From positions 1 through 20,230 of IMG/VR virus record IMGVR_UViG_3300008218_002405: a stretch of DNA of 20,230 nt. One strand, written 5' to 3'. The notes under the pieces were generated by a model, which made no database searches, was not told the origin of the DNA, and was given only the letters and a program-made list of their open reading frames with translations. Origin of the DNA: a virus. A program made the position numbers and the translations under genes. This document shows, piece by piece, positions 1-6,008 of this stretch (positions within the stretch are counted from its first letter, which is position 1; the number at the start of each line of letters is the position of its first letter).

Positions 1-204
1 GTTAGTTCTTCCTCTAGTTTTTTCTTGAGTGATTTAACCCCAAGGTAAGCTATTCCATTTGTTAAGTAATGATCCGCTTCCGCTATAACTCCTTCTAGCT
101 CATCAATAGCATCTGACAATAAGTCCATCTCATGCTTATTGCGGTCAAGATAACTGTTTATGTGTTTTAGTTCGTCTTTGGGTATCGCTGCATAATATGT
201 CATT
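1..204 (-). CDS. Hypothetical protein, truncated by the window edge
   Basis: The frame is open from an ATG at 204 to the window edge, giving 68 residues with no stop seen. The start is supported by an AAGGAG ribosome binding site about 6 bases upstream and by position: it begins 15 bases after the ferritin gene, as the last visible member of the leftward operon. The peptide starts MTYYAAIPKDELKHI and is mostly charged, with runs of D/E and K in heptad-like spacing (for example SDAIDELEGVIAEAD), so it is probably helical or coiled-coil. No family was recognised. It could be a complete small protein or the N-terminus of a larger one ending to the left. That it is a real gene is fairly sure; its function is unknown. 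Confidence 0.6.
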
Positions 205-218
205 TTTGTCTCCTTTAA

Positions 219-707
219 TTATTCTCGTTGGCCTAGTTCTTGATCTATCAAATAAAGTGAACTCTTTGTTTCACCAAATATTCTCAACTTTTCTACTACA
301 TCTCCAACTGTTTTCTCTTCCTCTAACTGCTCTGCAATAAACCAATCCAGAAAATTTTGAGTGGTGTAATCCTCTTCTTCTCCTGCTTGACCATACAGTA
401 GATAGATTGCATCACTGATTTCCTGTTCGTGTTGGAGAGCTTGTTCCATCATAGCAGTCAAGCTCCCGAAAGTTTTCTCAGGCTCATAAATCTGTTGTAG
501 CACCACCCTACTAAATTGATCGTTCATGTAGCCTATCAATTTCATAGCATGCTCAACTTCTTCAGCACTCTGCTTTCTTAGCCATTTAGCAAACCCCTGG
601 AACCCAATAGACTCACAATAAGCTGACATGGACAAGTAAAGATAACCTGCATTAAACTCGTCTGCAATTTGGTTATTGATAGCTTTAGCCATTGAGGTGT
701 TTAACAT
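219..707 (-). CDS. ftnA: Ferritin, bacterial FtnA type, non-heme
   Basis: 162 residues, the usual length for bacterial ferritin. Ferritins assemble into 24-subunit cages that oxidise Fe(II) at a diiron centre and store Fe(III) mineral. Seen in the sequence: Glu17, Glu50 and His53 (EEVEH at 49-53), Glu94, Gln127 and Glu130 (EQLEEE at 126-131), which fall at the same residue numbers as ferroxidase sites A and B of E. coli FtnA. Glu49, Glu126 and Glu129 match its third iron site. Tyr24 of the YLYLSMSAY helix is also present. No Met for heme binding was identified, so FtnA fits better than bacterioferritin. The start at 707 has an AAGGAG site about 7 bases upstream. It sits in the leftward operon, between a gene with an RHH-like tail and a small ORF, with no obvious change in base use. 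Ferritins are rare in phages. The call is secure; the role in infection (iron sequestration, oxidative protection) is inference. Confidence 0.93.
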   Translation of the reverse strand: MLNTSMAKAINNQIADEFNAGYLYLSMSAYCESIGFQGFAKWLRKQSAEEVEHAMKLIGYMNDQFSRVVLQQIYEPEKTFGSLTAMMEQALQHEQEISDAIYLLYGQAGEEEDYTTQNFLDWFIAEQLEEEKTVGDVVEKLRIFGETKSSLYLIDQELGQRE

Positions 708-718
708 AGATAGTCTCC

Positions 719-1225
719 TTAAATTAAATATTCATCTTCCAGATAACGATTAACAGCAGATCTTACAAACGTACTCATGGGTGTATTCCTTCTTACTCTA
801 TCCCAAGTTTCTTTTTCTTTTGCAGACAACAGGACACAGATTTTTCGTTTATCATCCTTACTGATAATCAGTTCCTTACGTCTGGTCATTTTAACTACAA
901 TAAATTTATTTGGTTTTTCTACCCATTCGACTGTATAAACCCCCTTCATCTCTTCATAAGACAAGTCATTTGCTTTTAAAAAGCCTACAAGACAGATGTA
1001 TTTGGACTTGTGTCTGCTGTCTTTAGCTCCTGTAAAACATTTCAACTTACCTTCTTCGTGGATAGAGACATGGATATCAAATGTTTCTTCATCCAAGATT
1101 AAGTCTGCTCTAAGAAGTGGACAAGCCATAGGGACTCTTAAAAGAATACTGGCATTTGCCGAATGAATAGTCGCAGTTGCTTTAGGCCCAACAGAGCGAT
1201 CAGGTATTCTCTCATGCAGTCTCAT
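719..1225 (-). CDS. Unknown protein with ribbon-helix-helix-like C-terminus
   Basis: 168 residues. The ATG overlaps the stop of the upstream UDG-exonuclease gene by four bases (ATGA), so translation is probably coupled; ferritin follows after 11 bases. Residues about 1-115 are not recognised; they contain alternating beta-like stretches and two separated Cys (in CPLL and KCFTG contexts). Residues about 128-165 read as a beta strand (KICVLLS), a helix (AKEKETWDRVRR) and then PMSTFVRSAVNRYLEDE. This resembles the strand-helix-helix pattern of the MetJ/Arc (RHH) fold, in which the strand binds DNA as a dimer. It could therefore be a DNA-binding regulator or accessory protein of the repair module. 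The RHH call is a pattern judgement by eye and the N-terminal function is unknown. Confidence 0.6.
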   Translation of the reverse strand: MRLHERIPDRSVGPKATATIHSANASILLRVPMACPLLRADLILDEETFDIHVSIHEEGKLKCFTGAKDSRHKSKYICLVGFLKANDLSYEEMKGVYTVEWVEKPNKFIVVKMTRRKELIISKDDKRKICVLLSAKEKETWDRVRRNTPMSTFVRSAVNRYLEDEYLI

Positions 1226-2346
1226 GTTGTTTGAATCAACTCCTTGATTGCATTAATGTTTCTTAAAGTTGCGTCTGCATCACGACAACTATAGAACTCT
1301 GGCTTGCTGTCACTTAAAGATTTCCATTCTCTGAATGGAGTAAAAAATGTAGATACAAACCCTAAACCTTTTGGCACATCGCTCTGTAACCAGTGCCATG
1401 CCAGCATACCATCAATATGTTTAGGCTTAAATGTCATACCTTTACTCGTTAACCTAGGCACATCAAAGTCCAAGTTCCACCAACCCAGGTAGGTAAATGG
1501 AAGATCAAATAATTTCTGAATGGAATCGTGTGTACCAGTGTGATAGGGAATCGTGATTGCGTGTCCTTCTTTGAACGCAAAGCTGATACAGGTGATTTCG
1601 CTATCTCTAATATTAGCATACTCACTTTCATCTTGGTTAGGAGAATCTGAAGTTTCTATGTCTGCTACAATCAATGAGTTTTCTTTATCCGCATATTGCT
1701 TTGCTTCTTTAATATAATCCTGCACAGCAGAATAGGTTGGGTGTTCAATGTAATGGTACTCATCCAGTTCTTCTCCCTTGTTTGCTACATTCACAGCCTT
1801 GGACAGATCCCACATATGTACTCCAGCCATATGCTGATTCCCTTGTATGATCCAGCTAGGATGTACAGTAGGTACAGCCAGACACTTATGATCAGCAATC
1901 TCTATGTCAAAAGTATAGCCACGCTTGGGAGCATTATTGCGTTTGGATGGCAATAAGCCTTCTAGTCCAACAAGCTCTTTCATAGGTAAGGCTCCCTGTA
2001 AGGAAATAACTTTAGGCTTAAACTTCTTTACAATATCGTGCAGATGAACCCGACAATGATCTATAGCTCCTCTTTGCCAGGGTGCATTATCCAGCCAGTT
2101 ATTTGGTGGCTGACATTGAATCAGATTATAAAATGCAAAGTCATCACGCTCATATTTTTGACGACTGATACTTCTGTTAAGCTGTACTCCTGCTTGACCC
2201 ACAAAGGGAACACCCTCTCTAGCCTCAGTGCGTCCTGCACTTTCTCCTATAACAAGAACTTTGTTCTCGCCTGTGCCATCAGGCAGTGTAAAGGATATTC
2301 CCTTTTTTTCTAGTACACAATTTTGGCAGGTAGCTGGCTTTTTCAT
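1222..2346 (-). CDS. Family-4 uracil-DNA glycosylase fused to a DnaQ-like 3'-5' exonuclease
   Basis: 374 residues, two domains. Residues 1-185 match the family-4 iron-sulfur uracil-DNA glycosylase that removes uracil from DNA: Cys7-x2-Cys10 plus Cys78 and Cys98 as likely [4Fe-4S] ligands, the active-site region GESAGRTEAREGVPFVGQAG at 34-53 (family form GEAPGxxE...GxPFVGxAG), and HPS at 162-164. Residues 223-370 carry a 3'-5' exonuclease with Exo I Asp229-x-Glu231 (ADIET), Exo II Asn291-x3-Asp295 and Exo III Tyr352-x3-Asp356, as in polymerase-A proofreading domains. The protein ends about 14 residues after Exo III, so no polymerase palm or fingers are present. UDG domains are known at the N-terminus of some phage polymerases; here the polymerase part is missing or elsewhere. 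The gene overlaps both neighbours by four bases. Domain calls are strong; the biological role (removing uracil from phage or host DNA, or proofreading for a separate polymerase) is inference. Confidence 0.88.
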   Translation of the reverse strand: MKKPATCQNCVLEKKGISFTLPDGTGENKVLVIGESAGRTEAREGVPFVGQAGVQLNRSISRQKYERDDFAFYNLIQCQPPNNWLDNAPWQRGAIDHCRVHLHDIVKKFKPKVISLQGALPMKELVGLEGLLPSKRNNAPKRGYTFDIEIADHKCLAVPTVHPSWIIQGNQHMAGVHMWDLSKAVNVANKGEELDEYHYIEHPTYSAVQDYIKEAKQYADKENSLIVADIETSDSPNQDESEYANIRDSEITCISFAFKEGHAITIPYHTGTHDSIQKLFDLPFTYLGWWNLDFDVPRLTSKGMTFKPKHIDGMLAWHWLQSDVPKGLGFVSTFFTPFREWKSLSDSKPEFYSCRDADATLRNINAIKELIQTT

Positions 2347-2645
2347 AATGCTTTGTCAATTAGATCTCGAAGGTCTTTAAGGCGAATTACACACAAAGCA
2401 TTTTTAACTGGTTGTTGGTATTCTGCCATAACTAATGCTGGTAGTTTGTCTTTTGCGGTAGCCTTACAAGTTTGACTCCACCACTTCATTAAAGTTTTAG
2501 CATGTTCTTTTCTTTTCTTGCACTCGAAGGTGAACACAGGATGTCCTTCGGTGTCGTAGGCTTTGAAGTGGGCACGTTGGCAGCCCATAAATTTTGCGAC
2601 TGCCAACTCGAAATTACGCCCTCTGGTCTTGGAGATCTTAGCCAC
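2343..2645 (-). CDS. Small PD-(D/E)XK nuclease, Holliday-junction-resolvase-like
   Basis: 100 residues, GTG start at 2645 overlapping the preceding TAG by one base; its end overlaps the UDG-exonuclease start by four bases. The N-terminus RGRNFELAVAKFMG has the helix with a conserved Glu13 seen in small archaeal-type resolvases and related phage nucleases. Then come Asp31 in a YDTEGH segment and FECKKRKEH, whose Glu-x-Lys is the second half of the PD-(D/E)XK signature. A basic, Trp-containing helix (LMKWWSQTCKATAK) and a final beta strand follow. Such enzymes cut branched DNA during recombination and before packaging, which suits its place in an operon with Sak4. The family is diverse, so a general endonuclease is equally possible. 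Nuclease fold: likely. Holliday-junction specificity: inferred. Confidence 0.7.
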   Translation of the reverse strand: MAKISKTRGRNFELAVAKFMGCQRAHFKAYDTEGHPVFTFECKKRKEHAKTLMKWWSQTCKATAKDKLPALVMAEYQQPVKNALCVIRLKDLRDLIDKAL

Positions 2646-2914
2646 TAGTCCTGTCCATATCTTGGTGTACTTCTAAAGGGATCACTCCCTATCGTCATCC
2701 TGTACCTCTCATCTGGATCTGAACCCCATCTGTTTCTGGATTGGCTTAACCCACACTTCTTACACCTAAAAATAATCTGATTGCGAGTGGTGTAGGCTGG
2801 AGCATAGACATGTGAAGACTCTGGCCTACAGTAAGTTTGAAGTTTCACTTCTTCCTCAACTTTAGGATGAGGCGGTCTGCCTAATTTGCCATAGCGATAT
2901 TTTTCATTTTCCAT
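2645..2914 (-). CDS. Small putative zinc-binding protein
   Basis: 89 residues, ATG at 2914 with a clear AAGGAG site 8 bases upstream. Cys29, His35, Cys51 and Cys54 (FRCKKCGLS) could form one CHCC zinc site. The first 18 residues hold KLGRPPHP, reminiscent of an AT-hook (GRP core), and the tail is basic and polar (RSTPRYGQD). It is the fourth gene before the ferritin in the leftward operon and overlaps the next start by one base. It was not matched to a named family. A nucleic-acid-binding role fits the composition and the company of recombination genes, but that is inference. Confidence 0.6.
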   Translation of the reverse strand: MENEKYRYGKLGRPPHPKVEEEVKLQTYCRPESSHVYAPAYTTRNQIIFRCKKCGLSQSRNRWGSDPDERYRMTIGSDPFRSTPRYGQD

Positions 2915-2932
2915 TTCTCTCTCCTTTCTAGG

Positions 2933-3160
2933 TTAAGATTGGTCACGAGCAAAGGTTTCGTCAGGACTCATCTTCATTGCAAGGTTAGTCATATCTTCAG
3001 CTAACTGCTTGGAAGGACGGGTATGCCCATTCAAAACCATATTCAGATAGGCTAAAGACACACCAAGTTTATCAGCGGCCTGTGCCTGTCTAATGTTATG
3101 CTGTTTCAGCAGTGGCTTTAACCTATGGGTTTTAAGTGGTTTAAATAGATCGTTCTTCAT
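2933..3160 (-). CDS. XRE/Cro-type helix-turn-helix regulator
   Basis: 75 residues. Residues about 13-60 form a Cro/CI-type helix-turn-helix: LKPLLKQHNIRQAQAADKLG, then VSLAYLNMVLNG as the turn and recognition helix, then the helix around SKQLAEDMTNLA. The protein is only the DNA-binding domain, with no C-terminal oligomerisation or peptidase part. The start at 3160 lies three bases after the stop of the upstream gene, with GGGGGGAT serving as ribosome binding site. As the only classical regulator in the leftward operon, it is a candidate to bind the 14-bp palindrome at 4899-4912 next to the divergent promoters, which would allow feedback on its own operon and on packaging. The HTH call is good; the target is inference. 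Confidence 0.82.
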   Translation of the reverse strand: MKNDLFKPLKTHRLKPLLKQHNIRQAQAADKLGVSLAYLNMVLNGHTRPSKQLAEDMTNLAMKMSPDETFARDQS

Positions 3161-3162
3161 TC

Positions 3163-3810
3163 TTATCCCCCCAACTGATCGTCAACGTCAGAAGCTACTA
3201 GAATGTTTCTGATCTCATATCTGGCTCGTACATCCTGACCAGTTTGTTCACAGGTTATTGTAGACTTGTATTTACCATCTACTTTAAACTGCGGAGCTTT
3301 AAACTCAGCGGCTCTACGAGCTTCCTTGGTCTGGTCAGGAGATGCCATAGACTTTGCGTCATCAATCGAATTAGTCTCAGTTAACGTCATTAGAGTGGTT
3401 TCAAACAATGCAGTACAATAACCTCTCCAAGTGATATCAAATCCCACAGGAGTCTGATCTCTGTGAATCTCAGCAATCATCTCAGCAATAGCCTGATTAG
3501 TTAGGTTGCTTTCAAAATCCATACCACTGGCTTGTACTAAGTCTTCCAACGCAGAGGATTTATTTCCCCAAGTGCGTGGTTGATTGTTTAGGTAGCCATT
3601 AGCAGTTACACCTGCTGGCTGAGTTGAACGCAGGGTTACAGCAACACCCATGTAGGTTTTGCCATCTCTTGTCCATTCTTTACCATGATCCAGCTTCTCA
3701 ATTACACCGACACATTTCGTGCCAGGAATTAACATCTTATAGGAATTGTCTTCCCAATTATCTGAAAAGGTTGAAACGGACTCAGTTGAAAATATACTAG
3801 GATCGAACAT
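3163..3810 (-). CDS. Possible single-strand DNA-binding partner of Sak4
   Basis: 215 residues, ATG at 3810 with an AAAGGGGGT ribosome binding site. The N-terminal half is rich in beta-like segments (TKCVGVIEKLDHG, TYMGVAVTLRS, VGFDITWRGYCT) and the C-terminal half ends in charged, basic and acidic stretches (EARRAAEFKAPQFKVDGKYK, then VASDVDDQLGG). An acidic tail is common in SSB proteins. In many phages a protein of this size lies beside a Sak4-type ATPase and acts as its single-strand DNA-binding partner; here it follows Sak4 after 30 bases. No family signature was recognised with certainty, so the function is inferred from position and general composition. One oddity: the coding strand holds GTCCGTTTCA near the N-terminus, a partial match to the dispersed 13-bp motif, probably by chance. 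Confidence 0.55.
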   Translation of the reverse strand: MFDPSIFSTESVSTFSDNWEDNSYKMLIPGTKCVGVIEKLDHGKEWTRDGKTYMGVAVTLRSTQPAGVTANGYLNNQPRTWGNKSSALEDLVQASGMDFESNLTNQAIAEMIAEIHRDQTPVGFDITWRGYCTALFETTLMTLTETNSIDDAKSMASPDQTKEARRAAEFKAPQFKVDGKYKSTITCEQTGQDVRARYEIRNILVASDVDDQLGG

Positions 3811-3840
3811 AATTTTTACCCCCTTTAGGTAAGTTGTTAA

Positions 3841-4578
3841 TTAAACGCCTTTCGGAAAGGCTTTCGCAAAAATCTGGTTGAAACTAGGATTGATTAAAAC
3901 TTGGTCAACCATCTTCGGTTCAGGCTTGAACTTCAGAACCTTGCCTTGAAAGTCACCTTTCTTAGCTCGACTCAGTTCAATAGAGTACTGTACTTTGTAA
4001 TCCAGTTGACTCCATCCCTGCCTCACCCAGAAACCAGTAGCTTGGTCATTAATATATTGAGGTGCAAGTGTGCTACTCAAAATCAAATTGCAGTCAGATT
4101 GTTTAGCCATGTCAATAATCTGTGCCATCTCTGCATTCAACGGCCCGTAATGGTGCGGCATGACCTGTGTAAGCTTGCCAAATCGGGCCATACGAAGGAG
4201 TTCCCACAGCAAGCCTACCGTATCTATGGCTACAGTTTTAACTTCTTTTAGAGCCTGTTTATACTCTGTCATAAATCTGTTCCACAATAAGTCTGCTTCC
4301 TTAATAAGTTTCGCTTCATTGGAACCTTTGGATGGCTTCTCAAAGAAATATTCACTAATCATAATTTCTTTGTTAGAGAAGTTCGGTTTGTTTACTACTG
4401 ATTCACTGTTGTGATCCAAGTCAAATAAGGCAATGGGTGCTGGACAAGTTAACAGGAGATGTGTCTTTCCTGAATCTTCCTTCCCCTGAACATTGATGAT
4501 CAGCCTTTGTTTGGACTTAACCTGATTTGCTGGACGAAAACCTGTGCCTTGTAGTAAACTACTTGCAGATGTACTCAT
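3841..4578 (-). CDS. Sak4-like RecA-type recombination ATPase
   Basis: 245 residues from the ATG at 4578; a start five codons earlier (4593) is equally open. Seen: Walker A GKEDSGKT (residues 32-39 from this start), a LFDLDHNSES segment typical of the phage Sak4/AAA_24 family in which an Asp follows the P-loop strand, and a Walker B strand ending in Asp119 (VKTVAIDTVG). Sak4 proteins are short RecA-like ATPases that promote single-strand annealing or strand exchange with an SSB partner. Start choice: the ATG at 4578 lies two bases after the stop of the zinc-ribbon gene with GGAGA at ideal spacing; the ATG at 4593 has an equal GGAGA but overlaps that gene by 13 bases. Family call good; exact recombination activity inferred. 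Confidence 0.83.
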   Translation of the reverse strand: MSTSASSLLQGTGFRPANQVKSKQRLIINVQGKEDSGKTHLLLTCPAPIALFDLDHNSESVVNKPNFSNKEIMISEYFFEKPSKGSNEAKLIKEADLLWNRFMTEYKQALKEVKTVAIDTVGLLWELLRMARFGKLTQVMPHHYGPLNAEMAQIIDMAKQSDCNLILSSTLAPQYINDQATGFWVRQGWSQLDYKVQYSIELSRAKKGDFQGKVLKFKPEPKMVDQVLINPSFNQIFAKAFPKGV

Positions 4579-4580
4579 GT

Positions 4581-4796
4581 TTAATGTCTCCATTTCATTG
4601 TCTCCATAATCGTATTTCTATAGTCGGTCAATACTTCGTACGCTTGATCCAGTTCATCATAATATTCTTGGGGTACAGCAAATGCTGTGCCACAGTCATT
4701 GCAGTAAAATGCCTTCAATCGCTTAGAGAAATCAGCATTAGACGAGCAATATGGACAAACAAGTTGTGGCAGCAGGTGGATCTGTTTTACTTTCAT
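4581..4796 (-). CDS. Small zinc-ribbon protein, first gene of the leftward operon
   Basis: 71 residues with two CxxC knuckles, CPYC at 14-17 and CNDC at 32-35, spaced as in a zinc ribbon. The rest is helical and acidic (VPQEYYDELDQAYEVLTDY). It is the first gene after the leftward promoter. No ribosome binding site precedes the ATG at 4796, and the last base of the -10 box is only 10 bases upstream, so the transcript should start at or within about three bases of the AUG. It is therefore a predicted leaderless or near-leaderless gene. No alternative Met exists before the first knuckle. Possible roles are nucleic-acid binding or modulation of a host enzyme; nothing in the sequence decides this. 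Confidence 0.7.
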   Translation of the reverse strand: MKVKQIHLLPQLVCPYCSSNADFSKRLKAFYCNDCGTAFAVPQEYYDELDQAYEVLTDYRNTIMETMKWRH

Positions 4797-4805
4797 AACA
4801 TCACA

Positions 4806-4834
4806 ATTTTAATAATTATTTTTAACTTTGTCAA
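4806..4834 (-). promoter_or_regulatory. Strong sigma70-type promoter for the leftward operon
   Basis: On the minus strand, TTGACA (4834-4829) is followed by a 17-base spacer and TAAAAT (4811-4806): a consensus -35, a five-of-six -10 and ideal spacing. The predicted transcription start is near 4799, next to the ATG at 4796. It is divergent from the promoter at 4849-4877, with the two -35 boxes 14 bp apart. Confidence 0.85.
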
Positions 4835-4848
4835 GTCTCTATTTTTTG

Positions 4849-4877
4849 TTGACTTTTCAAAACGTCTGTTGTATAAT
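4849..4877 (+). promoter_or_regulatory. Strong sigma70-type promoter for the packaging operon
   Basis: TTGACT (4849-4854), a 17-base spacer, and a perfect TATAAT (4872-4877). The start point should lie near 4884, giving a leader of about 63 bases before the small terminase. That leader holds the palindrome at 4899-4912 and the hairpin at 4915-4938. Confidence 0.88.
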
Positions 4878-4898
4878 GTAGACCTCTCTCCTCTCGTA

Positions 4899-4912
4899 TG
4901 TTCTATAGAACA
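4899..4912. promoter_or_regulatory. 14-bp perfect palindrome, candidate operator
   Basis: TGTTCTATAGAACA is identical to its own reverse complement. It lies about 15-28 bases downstream of the predicted start of the packaging transcript, where a bound dimer could block elongation or initiation. The HTH protein at 2933-3160 is the nearest candidate binder; this link is inference. Confidence 0.55.
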
Positions 4913-4914
4913 CA

Positions 4915-4938
4915 GGGGGCGGTAGAAATACTGCCCCC
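4915..4938 (+). promoter_or_regulatory. GAAA-capped hairpin in the terminase leader
   Basis: GGGGGCGGTA pairs with TACTGCCCCC over 10 bp (one G-U pair) around a GAAA loop, a stable GNRA tetraloop. It ends 8 bases before the ATG at 4947. No T-tract follows, so it is not a normal terminator. The only G-rich tract able to act as a ribosome binding site lies inside the stem, which suggests translational control or an RNA-binding site. Confidence 0.6.
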
Positions 4939-4946
4939 ACCCCATT

Positions 4947-5438
4947 ATGCCAAAGACTAATTCACCTTACAATATAACTAAAAAGCAGAAGGACTACGCT
5001 GATAATTTAATTGAAACGGGTAGTCCTGTTGAAGCCGCTATGCGTTCTTATGACTGTGGTAGTCGCAACATGGCTTCTGTAATTGCAGGTAGAAATTCCA
5101 AGAACGAAAAGATTCAAGCCTATATTGATGCAATGCTCCAGCTTAACGACACTGTTGGTAAAAGTGTGCGAGCGTTGGATGAAGCTCTAGATGCGAATGT
5201 GATTCATCAAGGTAGAGAAACCTGTGTGCCTGATCATCAAACACGATTGAAAGCATCCAAGCAGACCTTTAACTTGGTAACGCCTAAAGAATCTTCTCCC
5301 AGGGAAGTGCATTTGGAGAAGCATGAACATACTCACTTCGCTTTTGGTGATGATATTCCCAAACCTGTGCTGGAATTTATTGTCGAAAATCAGGGACGCT
5401 GGCCTTCTGAAGCTGAATTCAAACGCCTGGTAAAATGA
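4947..5438 (+). CDS. terS: Terminase small subunit
   Basis: 163 residues. The N-terminal region (KQKDYADNLIETGSPVEAAM, then ASVIAGRNSKNEKIQAYID) follows the small-terminase pattern of a DNA-binding helical domain with a conserved Gly turn and Ala-rich helix. A helical oligomerisation middle and a charged C-terminus come after. Small terminases form a ring that recognises the packaging site and hands DNA to the large subunit. It is first in the rightward operon, three genes before terL, and its stop overlaps the next ATG by four bases. The ATG at 4947 has no free ribosome binding site because the G-tract upstream is locked in the 4915-4938 hairpin. Sequence similarity of small terminases is weak, so much of the call rests on position. 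Confidence 0.75.
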   Translation: MPKTNSPYNITKKQKDYADNLIETGSPVEAAMRSYDCGSRNMASVIAGRNSKNEKIQAYIDAMLQLNDTVGKSVRALDEALDANVIHQGRETCVPDHQTRLKASKQTFNLVTPKESSPREVHLEKHEHTHFAFGDDIPKPVLEFIVENQGRWPSEAEFKRLVK

Positions 5439-5785
5439 ATAACCATTACGGCTCTTGGAAACAGTTTGACCTTTGGGGAAAAGTGGCAGATAATGATGCT
5501 GTGGTTACCAACATCCATGAATCAGAAGTAACAAATAAACTAATTGAACTATTAAGACACAGAGATCAACTTGGATGGGAAAAGTTTGGAAAAGCTTTAG
5601 AGGATAACCAGAACAACAGACTTGTTGATCTACAAGAAGAACTTGTGGACGCTCTGCAATACATTACACACATCATCATGGTTATAGAAGACTTCAAGGA
5701 TGGCCCTAAAACTCATAAACGCCGTGATGTCTATGCCAGGTACTTAGCCAATAAACTTCTCGAATCGAAAATCACCAGTGACTAA
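5435..5785 (+). CDS. Hypothetical protein, possibly MazG-like
   Basis: 116 residues, ATG overlapping the terS stop (ATGA). The central helices RHRDQLGWEKFGKAL and LVDLQEELVDALQYITHIIM resemble the alpha-helical NTP-pyrophosphohydrolase (MazG-like) proteins common in phages, where an EExxD helix binds magnesium: EELVD is present. The second acidic motif expected of an active enzyme is not obvious, so this may be an inactive relative or only a similar helical bundle. It lies between the terminase subunits in a tightly overlapping operon. Existence of the gene is solid; enzymatic activity is uncertain. Confidence 0.55.
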   Translation: MNNHYGSWKQFDLWGKVADNDAVVTNIHESEVTNKLIELLRHRDQLGWEKFGKALEDNQNNRLVDLQEELVDALQYITHIIMVIEDFKDGPKTHKRRDVYARYLANKLLESKITSD

Positions 5786-6008
5786 AACCCACCTACTGAA
5801 CATTCCAGCCAAAGCTTCTAAAGATTGGATCATTACTCGCTTCGATCCTGAAGAGCGTAAAATTCTTCAGAACAACATAGAAGAACTGCTTGAAGAAGCA
5901 AACAACTTAGCAGAAGATTCTCTCTACAGCGAAGATGGTAACATACTTTCGCAGTCTGTCATGAGATTAGTTGAAGCAATTCGAGCTTTGCTTCAAGTCT
6001 TAACATGA
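5778..6008 (+). CDS. Hypothetical small helical protein
   Basis: 76 residues with a GTG start that overlaps the end of the preceding gene by 8 bases; no in-frame ATG lies near the beginning. The stop overlaps the terL ATG by four bases. The sequence is acidic and helical (LQNNIEELLEEANNLAEDSL, then MRLVEAIRALLQVL), suggesting a two-helix or coiled-coil protein. No family was recognised. The back-to-back overlaps imply translation coupled to terS and terL, so a role in packaging or in balancing terminase expression is possible but not shown. Confidence 0.6.
   Translation: MTKTHLLNIPAKASKDWIITRFDPEERKILQNNIEELLEEANNLAEDSLYSEDGNILSQSVMRLVEAIRALLQVLT

Noticed and set aside
4527-4925. Plus-strand frame of 132 codons across the divergent promoters
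   Set aside because: It runs antisense to the Sak4 start and zinc-ribbon gene and through both promoters; its composition is that of a shadow frame.
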